Part shown: positions 23,537 to 35,516 of the stretch, in pieces
Layout: every line of letters starts with the position of its first letter
Position numbering within the stretch: position 1 is the stretch's first letter
Assembly: GCF_022201045.2 (NCBI RefSeq)
Contig: NC_068557.1
Coordinates: 31,969,501 to 32,033,500 of the forward strand
Reading direction: 5' to 3'
DNA length: 64,000 nt
Origin: Citrus sinensis
Taxonomy: Eukaryota > Streptophyta > Magnoliopsida > Sapindales > Rutaceae
Notes under the pieces: generated by a model
The model's database searches: none
Seen by the model: the letters and a program-made list of their open reading frames with translations, nothing else
What the model was told of the DNA's origin: nothing
Position numbers and translations under genes: made by a program

Positions 23537-24125
23537 AACTGCTGGTCCTTCGTTGACCGAGCCGAAGTAGGCATTTGCTTTAGTAGATTTCTTGTAGAGT
23601 TAGCTGCTGGTCTTGCGTTGACCGAGCAGAAGTAGGCACTTACTTGCCTTGGTAGAATCTTCGTAACTTTAGCTGCTGGTCATTCGTTGACCGAGCCGAA
23701 GTAGGCACTTGCCTTAGTAGAGTTTTCGTAGCTTTAGCTGCTGGTCTTTCGTTGACCGAGCAGAAGTAGGCACTTGCCTTAGTAGAGTTTTCGTAGCTTT
23801 AGCTGCTGGTCTTTTGTTGACCGAGCAGAAGCAGGCACTTTGTTGCCTTAGTAGATATTTTGAAGCTTTAGCTGCTGGTCTTCGTTGACCGAGCAGAAGT
23901 AGGCACTTGCCTTAGTGAACTTTCGAGGATTTAGCTGCTGGTCTTCGTTGACCGAGCAGAAGTAGGCACTTGCCCTAGGAGAGTGTTCGTAGCTTTAGCT
24001 GCTGGTCATTCGTTGACCGAGCAGAAACAGGCACTTTGTTGCCTTAGTAGAAATTTTGAAGCTTTAGCTGCTGGTCTTCGTTGACCGAGCAGAAGTAGCA
24101 CTTGTCTTAGTGAAATTTTTATTGA
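23537..24125. repeat. Nine-copy minisatellite inside the Tat element
   Basis: Nine head-to-tail units of about 63-69 bp, each opening with (A)GCTGCTGGTC, then CGTTGACCGAGC and AGTAGGCACTTGCC. Each unit contains a small inverted motif GGTC..GACC. Units vary by short length changes in the second half. It lies between the integrase end and the antisense ORF region, that is, in the 3' untranslated part of the element. This region is known to generate tandem repeats in Tat/Ogre elements. Confidence 0.85.
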
Positions 24126-24274
24126 TCTTGCTAGCAGGGGGATTTCATGCTGAATTCATCTTTATTGAAATTTGAATGTATTACAAAAACATAGAATATA
24201 TGCATGTGCGACAGGCCATCAGGCATTGTAACAGAAATAACTTGCCAGAGTGAGGATTTAATAGAGCATTTTGC

Positions 24275-27200
24275 TTACTGGAAGTACTTCTTCAGGTGTT
24301 CGGCGTTCCATGATCTCTTCACGTCTCGTCCGTCTTGGCACGCTAATTTATATGCTCCTGGTCCAGTGGCTCGTATCACTCGGTATGGGCCTTCCCACTT
24401 TGGGCCAAGAGCGCCATGGTTAGGATTCCTGGTGTTCTGGTTCACCTTCCTAAGTACCCAATCTCCTGCTCGGAACTGCCTCACGCGTACATTCTTGTTG
24501 TAATAACGCATGACCCTTTGCTGACATTGGGCCACTTTCTGCGAGGCCCCTTCCCTTTTCTCCTCCAGCAGGTCTGGGCTTAAGCAGATCTGCTTGTCAT
24601 TTTGCTCCTCAACGAAATGTTCCGTTCTATGTGTCCCCACTCCAATCTCTGCTGGGATTACCGCCTCATGACCAAAAGCTAAAGCGAACGGTGTTTCTCC
24701 TGTGGCGGTTTTATGAGTTGTCCTGTAGGCCCACAGTACCCCTGGTAGCTCGTCAACCCAAGCTCCCTTCTTCTCCCCCAATCTAGTCTTTAGGAGCTTC
24801 TTTATCACCTTGTTGGCTGCTTCCACTTGCCCATTTGCCTGGGGGTGTGCGGGGGTGCAGAACTTCAGGTGCACCCCCAGGTTTTGGCAAAATTCCCTGA
24901 AGTTGCCGTTGTCAAATTGCCTCCCATTGTCTGTGATGATGGCGTAGGGGATCCCATATCTGCAGATGATGTTTTTCCAAATAAAATCTGTTGTCTTCCT
25001 CTCTGTGATCTGGCTGAGGACTCCTACTTCCACCCACTTGGTGAAGTAGTCTATTGCCACGATTGCATGTGTCGCCGCTCCTCGTCCCTTTGGTAATGGA
25101 CCAATCAAGTCGATTCCCCATTGAGCGAAAGGCCATGGGGATGTCATAGCCGTCAGTTTCTCCGGTGGTTGTGCAGGAACCTCGGAGAAGCTTTGGCATG
25201 TTTTACAATTCTTGGCCATTCTTTTGGCATCCTGGTGCATGGTTGGCCAGAAGTATCCTTGCCGAAGTGCCTTGAAAGCTAAAGTTCTTGCTCCCGAGTG
25301 ATTGCCGCATATTCCCTCATGAATCTCTCTCAGCACATAATCCGCCTCCTCATCATCCAAACATCTCAAAAGGGGTAAGGTGAACCCTCGGCGGTATAGC
25401 ACTCCATCTAGTAGCGTGTACCTCGCTGCTCGGCATTTTAACTTTCTTGCTTGCCTTTTGTCTTCCGGTAAAACTCCATCGCGGACATATGCGCGAATCG
25501 GGTCCATCCAGGATTCTCCAATATTTACACTCATCACCTCTGCTTCTTCCTCAATACTTGGTGAGGTCCTTACCTCTAGTGGAACTGACTTCGGTAATTT
25601 TGGATCTGCGATGGCTGCCATCCTAGCCAGCATATCGGCTCGGAAATTCTCATTCCGGGATATCTGCTTTACCTCCACTACTTGGAAAAGCCCAACCATC
25701 TGCTTCGCCTTCTTCAAATAAAGACCCATCTTCTCTCCCCTCGCTTGAAACTGACCATTGAGCTGATTACACACCAATTGGGAATCTGCTCGAATTTCTA
25801 CTCTCTCTGCTCTGAGAGCGTGTGCAAGTCCGAGCCCGGTGATAAAGGCTTCGTACTCAGCTTGGTTGTTTGTGAGCTGAAATTCGAACTTCACCGCGTA
25901 TGTTACCTCAGTTCCCTCTGGGCTCCTTATTACAACTCCTGCTCCGGATCCTTGCTCACTACATGATCCGTCAACCATTACCAGCCATATCTCCTTTGAA
26001 TCCTCGTGCTCTACCGGTTGTTCCTCTTGGACCTCTTCCCCCGGTTCAACACGGTCCACCATAAAATCTACCAGGGCTTGGGCCTTGATTGCTCCTCGGG
26101 GCCTGTAGGATAGGTCAAATTCGCTCAGCTCCACGGACCATTTTACTAACCGACCAGACGCATCTGGTTTTTGAAGTACTTGCCGAAGTGGCTGGTCAGT
26201 CATCACAATGATCTGGTGGGCTTGGAAGTATGGTCGGAGTTTGCGTGCTGCCATTATCAAAGCCAGCGCCCACTTCTCCATTAGTGGATATCTGGTTTCT
26301 GCGTCCACCAGGGCCTTGCTTGTGTAGTATACCGGGTGTTGCTTCCCTTCTACTTCCCTGACTAAGACCGAGCTGGTAGCCTGCTTAGAGATTGCCAAGT
26401 ATAAGAGCAGCTTGTCACCCTCTCTCGGAGTTGATAGTAACGGGGCGTGGGCTAGATATTCCTTCAGCTGTCCAAATGCCTCCTCGCATTCCGGTATCCA
26501 TTCCATCTTCTTCCCTTTCTTTATGACTTGGAAGAAAGGGTGACATTTATCAGTGGCTCGCGAAATGAATCGGTTCAATGCTGCCAACTTCCCCGTAAGG
26601 CTCTGCACCTCCTTAGCTGTTCGTGGGGACTTCATTTCTATCACCGCCCGTATCTTTTCTGGGTTGGCTTCAATACCTCGATGGCTCACCAGGTATCCCA
26701 AAAATTTACCCGAGCTGACCCCAAATGCACATTTCTCCGGGTTCAGCTTCATTTTGTACCTCCTCAGCAATTCGAAAGTCTCTTTTAAGTGCTTCACATG
26801 GTCTTTCGGTTCTCTTGACTTGGTGATCATATCGTCCACATATACTTCCATAGTGCGACCGATCAATGGTTTGAAGACCTTGTTCACTAACCTTTGATAG
26901 GTAGCTCCTGCATTTTTCAGGCCAAAGGGCATCACCCTGTAACAAAACAAACCCATGTTAGTTATAAATGTGGTGCTCTCCTCATCCTGCTCGTTCATGG
27001 GTATCTGGTTGTATCCGGAGAAGGCATCCATGAAACTGAGTAGACTATGACCCGCGGTTGAGTCCACCAGCTGATCTATTTTTGGTAGGGGAAAGCTGTC
27101 CTTCGGGCATGCCTTATTGAGGTCCGTGAAGTCTACACACATTCTCCACTTCCCATTGGCCTTCTTTACCAATACCACATTGGAAATCCACTCCGGGTAC

Positions 27201-29968
27201 TTAGCTTCCCTTATAAATCCTGCTTTCAGCAGCTTTTCCACCTCGGCATTTATGGCTTCGTACCTTTCATGGTTGAAGCACCTCCTTTTCTGCCTCACCG
27301 GCTTTGCCCCTCTCTTGACCGCCAGCTTGTGACAAGCTATCCCGCGGTCAATACCTGGCATATCCTCATGAGACCAAGCAAATATGTCTGCATGGGACTG
27401 TAGACACTTCACCAGCTCTGTCTTTATTTCTCTACCCAATTCTGATCCGACCTTTACAATTCTGCTAGGGTCGCTCCTGCTTACAACAACTTCCTCCAGC
27501 TTCTCAACCAGTTCCTGACTACCATTTTTTGAATCCCTTCGGTTATCTAGCGAGGTAACTTGCAGCGTTTCCTTGGCCGCTGTAGCATAGCAGCTCCTGG
27601 CCATTCTCTGGTCGCCCTTTACTACACCCACAACTCCATTTATTCTGTACTTCAGCGCCAGATAATGCGTTGACATTACACATTGGCTTATCCTCATGAA
27701 CGGTCTCCCCAATATCATCTGGTAAGGACTTCTTTCCTCTACCACTACAAAGTCCAGCATCATCGTTCTTTCAAGTGGCTTTGTCCCTACAGTAATCGGG
27801 AGTTCAATGACCCCCATGGGAGTTAACCGTCCCCCTCCAAATCCCTTCAAGGATGTATTCGTTCGCTCCAGCTTTAAATCTAAAATCCCCATATCATCTA
27901 AGGCCGACTTAAACAGAATGTCTACTGAGCTGCCCGTATCTACCAGTATTCACCGTAATTCTGTACTGGCCACAAATGCTTTAATCACCAGCGCATCCTC
28001 GTGAGGGTATAAAATGCCTTCTTCGTCGTCCTCTGTCCACATAATAGGAACTTGCCGCACTTTTTCCCTCTTGGCTGCTGGCAAATTGAAAAGCACTTCT
28101 TTGCTAGTCAGGGCGTATCTCCCATAGTTCTTCCGTGCCCTGTTTGAATCCCCGGCCAATGTTGGCCCTCCTGCTATAACTTGGATAGTCGGCTGTTCTT
28201 GTTCCAAACCCCTTTCAACTCCTTCATCCTGTGCATATTGCGACTCACTGACGGGGAACACTCCATCTACGTACTCATCCAAGTATTGGTTCCTCACCAA
28301 ATCCTCCACCTGAATCCTTAGGTCACGGCATTGGCTGATAGTATGACCGTGAGTGTTGTGGAATTTGCAGAACCTGCTCTTATCACGCCGGTGAGCGGGT
28401 TTCGTTATAGGGGTCGGAGTATACAGCAGTCCTCGTCCCTCGATCCTTTCGTATAGTTCCTCCATGGAGATTTTTAAAGGAGTATATCGTCGATATGCCG
28501 CGCTCTGGTCAACCAACTGAACTGCTCGGCTATCATGGACATCACTTCGGGCTGGTATAGCCGGTAACTGCTCTGGTCGGCCAGACCTGTGATTGGTCGC
28601 GTTTACCTCTCTGGGAGTGCGGTGGTAAGGGTGGGCAGTCACCTGCCTGAATTCTCGCTGCCGCTCTGGGATCGGGGGGCGCAGAGGTTGAGCCCGGCTG
28701 TGTTGGAACTGTTGTGCTCTCTGAGCTATGGGGTAAGGGCGAGACCGAGCTGATATTCCGCCCATCCCCGAAGATTCTCCAGTTCGCTTTCTCGACCCGC
28801 TCCCTTTCGGGGCTCTCCGTTCTCTTCGCCTCAGCTCTTCCAGCTGTTCACTTTTAATTCTTGCTGATTTTTCCTCTTCGATTTCTATGTCTCGTTTCGC
28901 TTGCTCATACCCCGACGAGTAATTCTGTACGAGGGGGCTTCTTAAGTTATACCACAATCGGCCGATTCTTACACCTTCTTTTAATCCCCTCAACGCCTGC
29001 GGGTGATTAAAAGCTCCCAAATCCAGCACGGCTCGGTGATATCGTTTTACGAAATCGCGAAGGGATTCATACTCCTCCTGCTTCATCCCCATCAGCTCCA
29101 TCATGTCATCCTCTGGGGCCACCGCCCCTCGGAACTGCTCGGCCAACTCCTGGCACATCTGCTCATACCCCTTTATTCCTCCTCGGGGCAGCTTGCGGTA
29201 CCATTCTCGGGCTCGTCCCTCTAGTGTCAACGGGAACACCCTGCATCTCTGAGCTGGTGTCAGCCCCTGCACACCCGTCATGTCGTTGAAACGCTCAATG
29301 TGCACCAACGGGTCACTTCGCCCGGAGTATTTAAGGTCAGGGAAGCGGAAATCTCTTGGGATTATGGTGCTCATGATCTCAATTGATAACGGAGATTCTT
29401 CATCTAGCATTATCCTCCAGCTCGGGGGCTTTCTCTTGCCCTGCATCTCCTCTATCACCTGCGCCAATCTGCGCACCTCCCCCTCCAATTCTATAGCGCG
29501 ATCAGGGTCACGTGCAGCTATCTGGTCTCTCTCCTGCTCGACGTTCTGCAACCGTTGTCTGAGCTCTCCTTCATCAACACTGGCCCCTCGGCCATTTATT
29601 TCCAGTACCCGTCCGGGGCGAGGTTCGTCTCTCCCTTCATCCACGTGTTCCCCTGGGACCCGGCCAGTACTTCGGTGGGGATGCACTCCATTAGGTTGGT
29701 CTGCGGGTGGAGGGATTTCCCCGACCCTACGCCCCCGGAGACTGGGTTCTGCTCCAACTCCATCTCTTCCCACGGGGGTTTCATAATCCCTTCTCCGCTC
29801 GTCCCTCAGCTCAAACAATACGGCCGCGAGAGTCTCCATTTGTTTCTCCATCCGCTCCAGTCTATCTTGCATCATCCTCTCTCGGGCTTCATTTGCTATC
29901 TCCCGTAGAGTGATTGTCTCCACCGTTTCATTATCCTCCCTTACAGTATCCTTTCTTGACGCATCCAT
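24275..29968 (-). mobile_element. gag-pol coding region of the Tat element
   Basis: Order on the minus strand: gag at about 28.2-30.0 kb, with the plant retrotransposon gag block (REWYRKLP region near 29.2 kb) and a Cys/His knuckle near 28.35 kb; protease near 27.7-27.95 kb (ILGRPF end); reverse transcriptase at about 26.6-27.3 kb, with the YVDD box near 26.83 kb; RNase H near 26.1-26.4 kb; a second RNase H of the type that reads VDGSCSEQGSGAG near 25.6-25.98 kb; integrase at about 24.5-25.35 kb, with the HHCC zinc part and the catalytic core (ITDNGRQF). Codon use and GC content differ from the AT-rich surroundings. The region looks nearly whole. Confidence 0.9.
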
Positions 29969-30027
29969 ATCTAATCGTTCGCTACTTCTCAGGTAATTAC
30001 TAACTTGGTGGTAGCTTTTTATTCAGC

Positions 30028-30045
30028 TCCCCACAGACGGCGCCA
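30028..30045 (-). other. Primer-binding site of the Tat element
   Basis: Three bases inside the 5' LTR the minus strand reads TGGCGCCGTCTGTGGGGA. TGGCGCCGT is the complement expected for the 3' end of a tRNA of the Asp type used by many plant gypsy elements; the match weakens after nine bases. Confidence 0.65.
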
Positions 30046-30048
30046 AAA

Positions 30049-30722
30049 TGTTGATGCTGAAATCTGCTCGCCCTTGGACCGACCAGATTCTGTCACCAAC
30101 GTTTGTGTTATCAACTGTCACTCGAACCACTGGGGTTGGAATCGCCCTTCCCTCTCTCACTAGACCTGCGTTCAGCAAAAACGGATCAGAGACGCCGGTG
30201 GTTTTGCCGGCGTAAACCCTCCGATGCCTAAGTTAGCACAAGGTGTTTACGGGAAAACAGTGTAATATGGATTTAAGAAATTTGTAAGGAAATGGCCTGG
30301 TTGCAATTTGGCAGCGTTTCCCCTCTCTCAGTTTTTCTGTCCTGTCTTCTTCGATGTCTTTCTCTTTTATAGCCGCCCTTTGTCCCACGTTTTTCGTTTG
30401 CCCCTTATCCCTCCTTTTTCGGGTGGTGGTAGCCCCTCATGGGACTCTAACTGCCAGATTGTGGGCAAACGTGGATCTCGCGTGTCCTTCAACCGCTCTG
30501 GGAGAAGCGCAACTACCGCGATTTTGTGAGATCGTGTTCCCGCTTTCCTGGGGATGAGTATCGACTCGGCGTATATTTCTGGTCGGTATGTTTTCCTGGT
30601 CGCATTCATCTCGGGTCGGCTCCTGTTTAACCCCGTGTTCTGCTCGTACCATATAGCTGGAACGATCCGTGCCGGGGTGGAACCAGTAACATGGCCGACC
30701 TGGTGCCTTTATGTACTCAACA
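30049..30722 (-). repeat. 5' LTR of the Tat element
   Basis: 674 bp direct repeat of 19966-20639, TG...CA termini. It carries the element's own promoter by position, and the terminus is followed by the duplication GTATG. Confidence 0.93.
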
Positions 30723-30884
30723 GTATGCATCCCTTTTGAGCCCGAAAGGTCATAATTCATCTAATTGTCAGTTCGGGGTTCAAATTCTAATTTGAAAAAA
30801 AAAAGTTCAAATTGCCATCCAACCATCAATATCATTGGTTAGATTCCCCTGTTTGATATGTCAATTAAAAAAGTTGTATTTTGT

Positions 30885-31116
30885 TCTGGTTGATATCATT
30901 TTACCCCCTCATAAAATGATAATTTTTGACATATCTTATAAACTATAATAAACTTCATCTTACCTCATTTTTTTAACAAGATGAAAAAAATAATAATAAT
31001 CCACCTTGATTTACCTTTATTTTTTAAAACTAAAATGGAGGTAAGTTGAAGTTTATAATAACTTGATGATATTTTACAGATTGTCATTTTAAGAGGGGGT
31101 AATCCAAAATTTATCT
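30885..31116. mobile_element. MITE with long terminal inverted repeats, copy 1
   Basis: The left end (CATTTTACCCCCTCATAAAA and on through ATAATAAACTTCATCTTACC) is the imperfect reverse complement of the right end (GGTAAGTTGAAGTTTATAAT through AAGAGGGGGTAATCC). The arms are about 80 bp with a short non-coding loop. The loop shares an AAGATGAAAAAAAT...ATCCACC block with the element at about 57612-57845, in reverse orientation, so the two are one family. The target duplication was not resolved. Confidence 0.6.
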
Positions 31117-31779
31117 TCTTTTTTTTAAACATTTGCATGTAGTATAATTTAGAGTTATTTTCTTTTTATTACTTAAGTTGTTATTGAGATAATAATTGGG
31201 TGCAATTCATATCATTTTACTATTAGAGGAGTATAAAATATTATATTTTACTACTTTTCTATTAGTTGGCCTACAAAATACCAATTTTACCTTACTTTAA
31301 GGGAAAAAAAAACGCATAAATCTTGATAAAGCTTAATGATTTTTACTATTGTATTAAACAAAAGTTTACATTTACACAAAAAAAATGTAACCTAGGATTT
31401 ATGTAATGCATATTACATATTACAATATTTTTTTATTCAATTAAATATCAACATAATTTTAATTATTAATTATCAATAAAAATTAACAGACAAACATACA
31501 TACATACAAACGCATGTATACATAAATACATACATATAGACAATCAAAGATATTTCAAATATTAAATAATAAAATTTACTTTTACTTGGTGACATACAAA
31601 TTTAATTTTTTTTAATTTTTATCGATAATTAATAAATAAATTTAAATAATATTTAATTGAATGAAAATTTATTTAGTATAATGATTAATATTTAGTTAAT
31701 AATTAATTTTATTGATAATTAATAATTTTGCCCTTCAAGTAAAGGTATAAAAATAATATTTTATATGCCAACTAACAAA

Positions 31780-31875
31780 AAATAATAAAATGTAAGATTT
31801 TGTAATTCTTAAATAATAAAATGTAAGATTTTGTAATTCTTAAATAATAAAATGTAAGATTTTGTAATTCTTTAA
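31780..31875. repeat. Three tandem copies of a 31-bp AT-rich unit
   Basis: Unit AATAATAAAATGTAAGATTT followed by TGTAATTCTTA, three times with almost no divergence. No spacer structure and no coding potential; probably recent replication slippage. Confidence 0.8.
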
Positions 31876-32280
31876 TAATAAAATATTAAAGTATAATATT
31901 TACTGCATTTATTTATTATTTTATAATAACTTGAGTAATAAAAAAAAAAACCTTAAAATTTAGAGCCACTTTAAGTTATATTACATGTAACTTAACACTT
32001 ACCTAAAATTTAACAAAGATTTCGATAATACTAGGTTGTCCGTTACCTCACCTTGTTTATTTCAATTACGGCGACTGCGCCCCAAGCTTTATTTTATTTT
32101 TTTAGGAAGTTTCCTGAAGACCAACCGAGCTTCGCCGCCTGACATTTTTCGAAGCATTCCTCTTACCACATGATGAGCCTACCTCGGCACCTCCTCCCAA
32201 TTTGATTGAACACGGTAAGTTAAAGCGAAAAAGTGTTACAATTGGAATTGGTGTACATACGGTGTCGTTTTCAATTAAAA

Positions 32281-32796
32281 TTCAAAATCTGTGAGACTGT
32301 GACTGCCACGTGTTCATCGCAACGAAAAAAACAAATTTGTATGTACGTAGATGTAGAGCATATTCTAACTAGTCCTACTGTATCACAGGCCACATAACAT
32401 GACATATGGTTTTAAATATCTTTAATCACAAAAAATTATGTAGTGAGCGATAAATGGACGTAGGTGATCGGTCAATCAACATACAGATACGTCACTTAAT
32501 GGGCCCCCGAGGCCACAAGACACACAGCACAGCCGTAATTGACCTCTCTCTCTTTGACCGCGCACCATAGCCTGACGAAAGCAATGAGGACACTGGATTG
32601 TGCCCCCAGCCAATAACAACATGCCACGTAAGAAAACGCGCCGTGCAGCCTCGCGTTTAGAATCACGTCTAGGTTCAATGAACCTAGAAACTCGCCCCGT
32701 CTACACCCCGTTATTTAACTTCTCTAATCTCCGAGTACCATTCTCCCACACAAACACAAACACAAACACAAACACAAACACAAAATTTCAATAATC
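32281..32796 (+). promoter_or_regulatory. Promoter and leader of the APS reductase gene
   Basis: A CACGTG G-box lies at 32307-32312; HY5 is known to act on APR promoters through such sites. A GAGAC core of the sulfur-responsive element lies at 32293-32297. Two TTGACC W-box cores lie near 32539 and 32553. A 21-bp hairpin, TCTAGGTTCA/TGAACCTAGA, lies at 32668-32688. An ACAAAC hexamer repeat (about 32748-32783) sits in the leader just before the ATG. TTATTTAA near 32709 could serve as a TATA-like box. All are motif matches only. Confidence 0.4.
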
Positions 32797-35516
32797 ATGG
32801 CCCTGGCTGTAACTTCTTCAAATTCAATTTCAAGCTCCAGTTTTGCTCTTTCTAGTTCTTCAAATGACATTAAAGGTATGATTTCTGTATCTGTATTTTA
32901 ATTTTAAACAAAATTAGAAGAAGAAAAAAAAGAAAAGAAAATGAGCTTGTTTTTCTTTTATTCAATTAAATTTTGTTTGTGATTTCAGTTTCACAAATCG
33001 GTTCTTTCCGGTTAGTGGACCGGGCACACGTGGCTTCCACGAGCCTCTCTCAACGACGTAGTTTAGTAAGACCGTTGAATGCCGAGCCAAAACGAAACGA
33101 TTCCGTGGTGCCTCTGGCAGCAACTCTCGCTACCCCTGGTAATTTGAACTTTTTTTCTTAAAAAAATTAATAAATAAAAATGGTGATATAATTTTGCTAG
33201 AAATACAAACAATGATTTATTGTTGACGTGATTGATTGTTGATTTTGCAGAAGTGGCGGAGAAAGTAGAAGGGGAGGAGGATTTTGAGCAATTTGCTAAG
33301 GAGCTTGAAAATGCGTCACCTCTTGAAATCATGGATAGAGCTCTTGAAAAGTTTGGAAATGACATAGCGATTGCTTTCAGGTAGTTTTTATTTTTACTTA
33401 TTTATATTTTGCCCTTTTTTTGTATAATTTGATTGTGTCGATAATAGAAGGAAATCTTTTCACTTTGCTTTTATGATATGTTTTGGGCAAGGGTCCGGCT
33501 ATGTTGAACTGCCATTTCATAACCACATGTTCAAAATTATAATGAGTTTTTTACTATTTATGACTTTACGAGTATGAATGTGATTCATACTCTATCTTAG
33601 AGCAACTCCAAGATTGTCATAATCTTTGGTAATTATTTTTAATGCAGTGACCAAGATAAATAACGAGGCTGTGGAATCTTTCTAGAATATTAGTTTTGGT
33701 AAAATTAAATTTTGAAGGATCAACCAATTTTGAAAGAGTAACTTTTTAAAATTTGATTTTGAGAAATAAAGTTATTAATTTTAAAGACATTATAATTATT
33801 ATAACTACACAGAGATATCAAAATAAAAATAAAAATAATATGAAATATTTATTTTAGCTATCAATTATTATATATACATAATAAGAAATATTTTATATAC
33901 ATACTTATAAACACGTAAGTTGTTCTACGTCAATTCAGTCATTTATATTGTTACATAAATTTAATAGTAAAATTTACTTAACACATAGGCTGTTTCTAGA
34001 ACTCACAATAATTGTAAAATAAAATTTACGAAATATTTAATTGATTTTCTTCACAGTTGGTTATTTTTACAGCACATTTAAAAATCATTATTTTAAAAGT
34101 TACAACATTACCAACCTGGCCCTTACTATTATGTGATTTAACATCATATCCGTACAAATCACTGTGCATTGCTTTGAACTATTTTAGACTTTCCTGTACC
34201 TGCTGCTGCTGCAGCTGGCAGCACTAGCACATGGTAATGATATTTTTTAGATGATATTGACAAAATATTAATGGGGGTGTGACAATCAATTTGTTTAACT
34301 GTAAATTGGAAACCATAGACGTAGCCTTGCCGAGAGCAATTACTTATAATAATCAAATACTCATATGGATGGATATTTTTATGTTGCAGTGGTGCTGAAG
34401 ATGTTGCTTTGATCGAGTATGCCCATTTAACTGGTAGACCATTTAGGGTGTTTAGCCTGGATACTGGAAGGCTAAACCCAGAAACATATAGATTCTTTGA
34501 CGAAGTTGAGAAACATTTTGGCATACGTATTGAATACATGTTTCCCGATGCTGTTGAAGTTCAGGCATTAGTGAGGAGCAAGGGGCTCTTCTCTTTCTAT
34601 GAGGATGGGCACCAGGAGTGCTGCCGTGTGAGGAAAGTGAGGCCCCTTCGGAGGGCCCTCAAGGGATTGCGTGCCTGGATCACTGGCCAAAGGAAAGATC
34701 AGTCTCCAGGTACTAGGTCTGAAATCCCTGTAGTCCAGGTGGATCCAGTTTTTGAGGGGCTGGAAGGTGGGGTTGGCAGCCTGGTGAAGTGGAATCCAGT
34801 GGCTAATGTGAAGGGAAATGACATTTGGAACTTCCTTCGTACTATGGATGTGCCCATCAATTCCTTGCACTCACAAGGGTACATCTCAATTGGGTGTGAG
34901 CCATGCACAAGGCCTGTCCTTCCAGGACAGCATGAAAGAGAAGGAAGGTGGTGGTGGGAGGATGCCAAGGCTAAGGAGTGTGGCCTCCACAAAGGAAATA
35001 TAAAACAGGAAGATGCAGCAGTGAATGGCAATGGTAATGGGGCTGGCAATGCAAGTGAAGCAGTTGCTGATATTTTCAACTCTCAGAACTTGGTGACTTT
35101 GAATAGAACAGGAATGGAGAATTTGGCAAGACTGGATCATCGACAAGAGCCATGGCTTGTTGTGCTGTATGCCCCATGGTGCCAATTCTGCCAGGTAATT
35201 GATGTTTTTATGCAAATCAGATTTCAAATAACAGCATTGGTTATGGGATTTAAGCCTGAACTGGCTTTTGTGTGAATTTGAACAGGCAATGGAAGGATCG
35301 TATGTTGAGCTGGCTGACAAGTTAGCAGGGAATGGTGTGAAGGTGGGCAAGTTCAGAGCAGATGGTGACCAGAAGGAATATGCAAAGCAAAAATTGCAGC
35401 TGGGAAGCTTCCCAACAATACTATTTTTCCCTAAACACTCTTCGAAGCCGATAAAGTACCCCTCAGAAAGGAGGGATGTAGATTCACTGATGGCTTTTGT
35501 GGATGCCCTCCGGTAA
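32797..35516 (+). CDS. APR: 5'-adenylylsulfate (APS) reductase, plastid
   Basis: Reduces APS to sulfite with glutathione, the key step of plastid sulfate assimilation toward cysteine. Exons 32797-32875, 32989-33138, 33251-33380, 34390-35194, 35286-35516; 1395 nt, 464 aa, the normal length. A Ser-rich transit peptide of about 70 residues comes first. The reductase domain follows, with [12 protein letters not shown], the [4Fe-4S] cysteines in [16 protein letters not shown] and GCEPCTRP, and the active cysteine in [10 protein letters not shown] Gly/Asn-rich linker leads to a C-terminal thioredoxin-like domain with the redox motif WCQFC (WCPFC in many relatives). Intron 3 is long (1009 bp) because it houses a dispersed repeat. 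The start is the first ATG after the ACAAAC-repeat leader. No break is seen. Confidence 0.95.
33700..34125. repeat. Dispersed AT-rich repeat, copy 3, in APR intron 3
   Basis: Aligns with the right two thirds of the repeats at 7390-8005 and 15095-15710: GAGTAACTTTTTAAAATTTG, the TATATACATAATAAGAAATA block and CATTATTTTAAAAGTTACAA. It is intronic and in the sense orientation shared by the other copies. It accounts for much of the intron's unusual length. Confidence 0.5.

Larger units (their letters stand above)
19966..30722 (-). mobile_element. Ty3/gypsy LTR retrotransposon, Tat lineage, near-whole
   Basis: 10,757 bp bounded by 674-bp direct LTRs (TGTTGATGC...ACTCAACA) and flanked on both sides by the 5-bp target duplication GTATG (19961-19965, 30723-30727). 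The element reads on the minus strand: 5' LTR at the right, then primer-binding site, gag, protease, reverse transcriptase, RNase H, a second RNase H, integrase, a tandem-repeat region, a long antisense ORF region, polypurine tract and 3' LTR. Gag-pol order (RT before integrase) fixes Ty3/gypsy. The extra RNase H and the antisense ORF region point to the Tat lineage. The two LTRs differ at about three sites by eye, so the insertion is young, probably a few hundred thousand years or less. It looks close to whole, with perhaps one break. Confidence 0.93.
30723..32796. other. Spacer between the LTR element and APS reductase
   Basis: Very AT-rich to about 32.0 kb, with a MITE at about 30885-31116 and three copies of a 31-bp repeat at about 31780-31875. 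From about 32.05 kb it becomes more GC-balanced and is the APS reductase promoter and leader. No other gene is seen. Confidence 0.6.

Noticed and set aside
23537-24125. CRISPR-like array
   Set aside because: Units are contiguous diverged tandem repeats without unique spacers, in a plant retrotransposon.
24827-25199. Open frames inside the pol region on both strands
   Set aside because: Shadow frames of the integrase-coding stretch.
31780-31875. Array of three 31-bp repeats as a regulatory iteron
   Set aside because: Simple AT-rich head-to-tail copies with no protein-site motif; slippage explains them.
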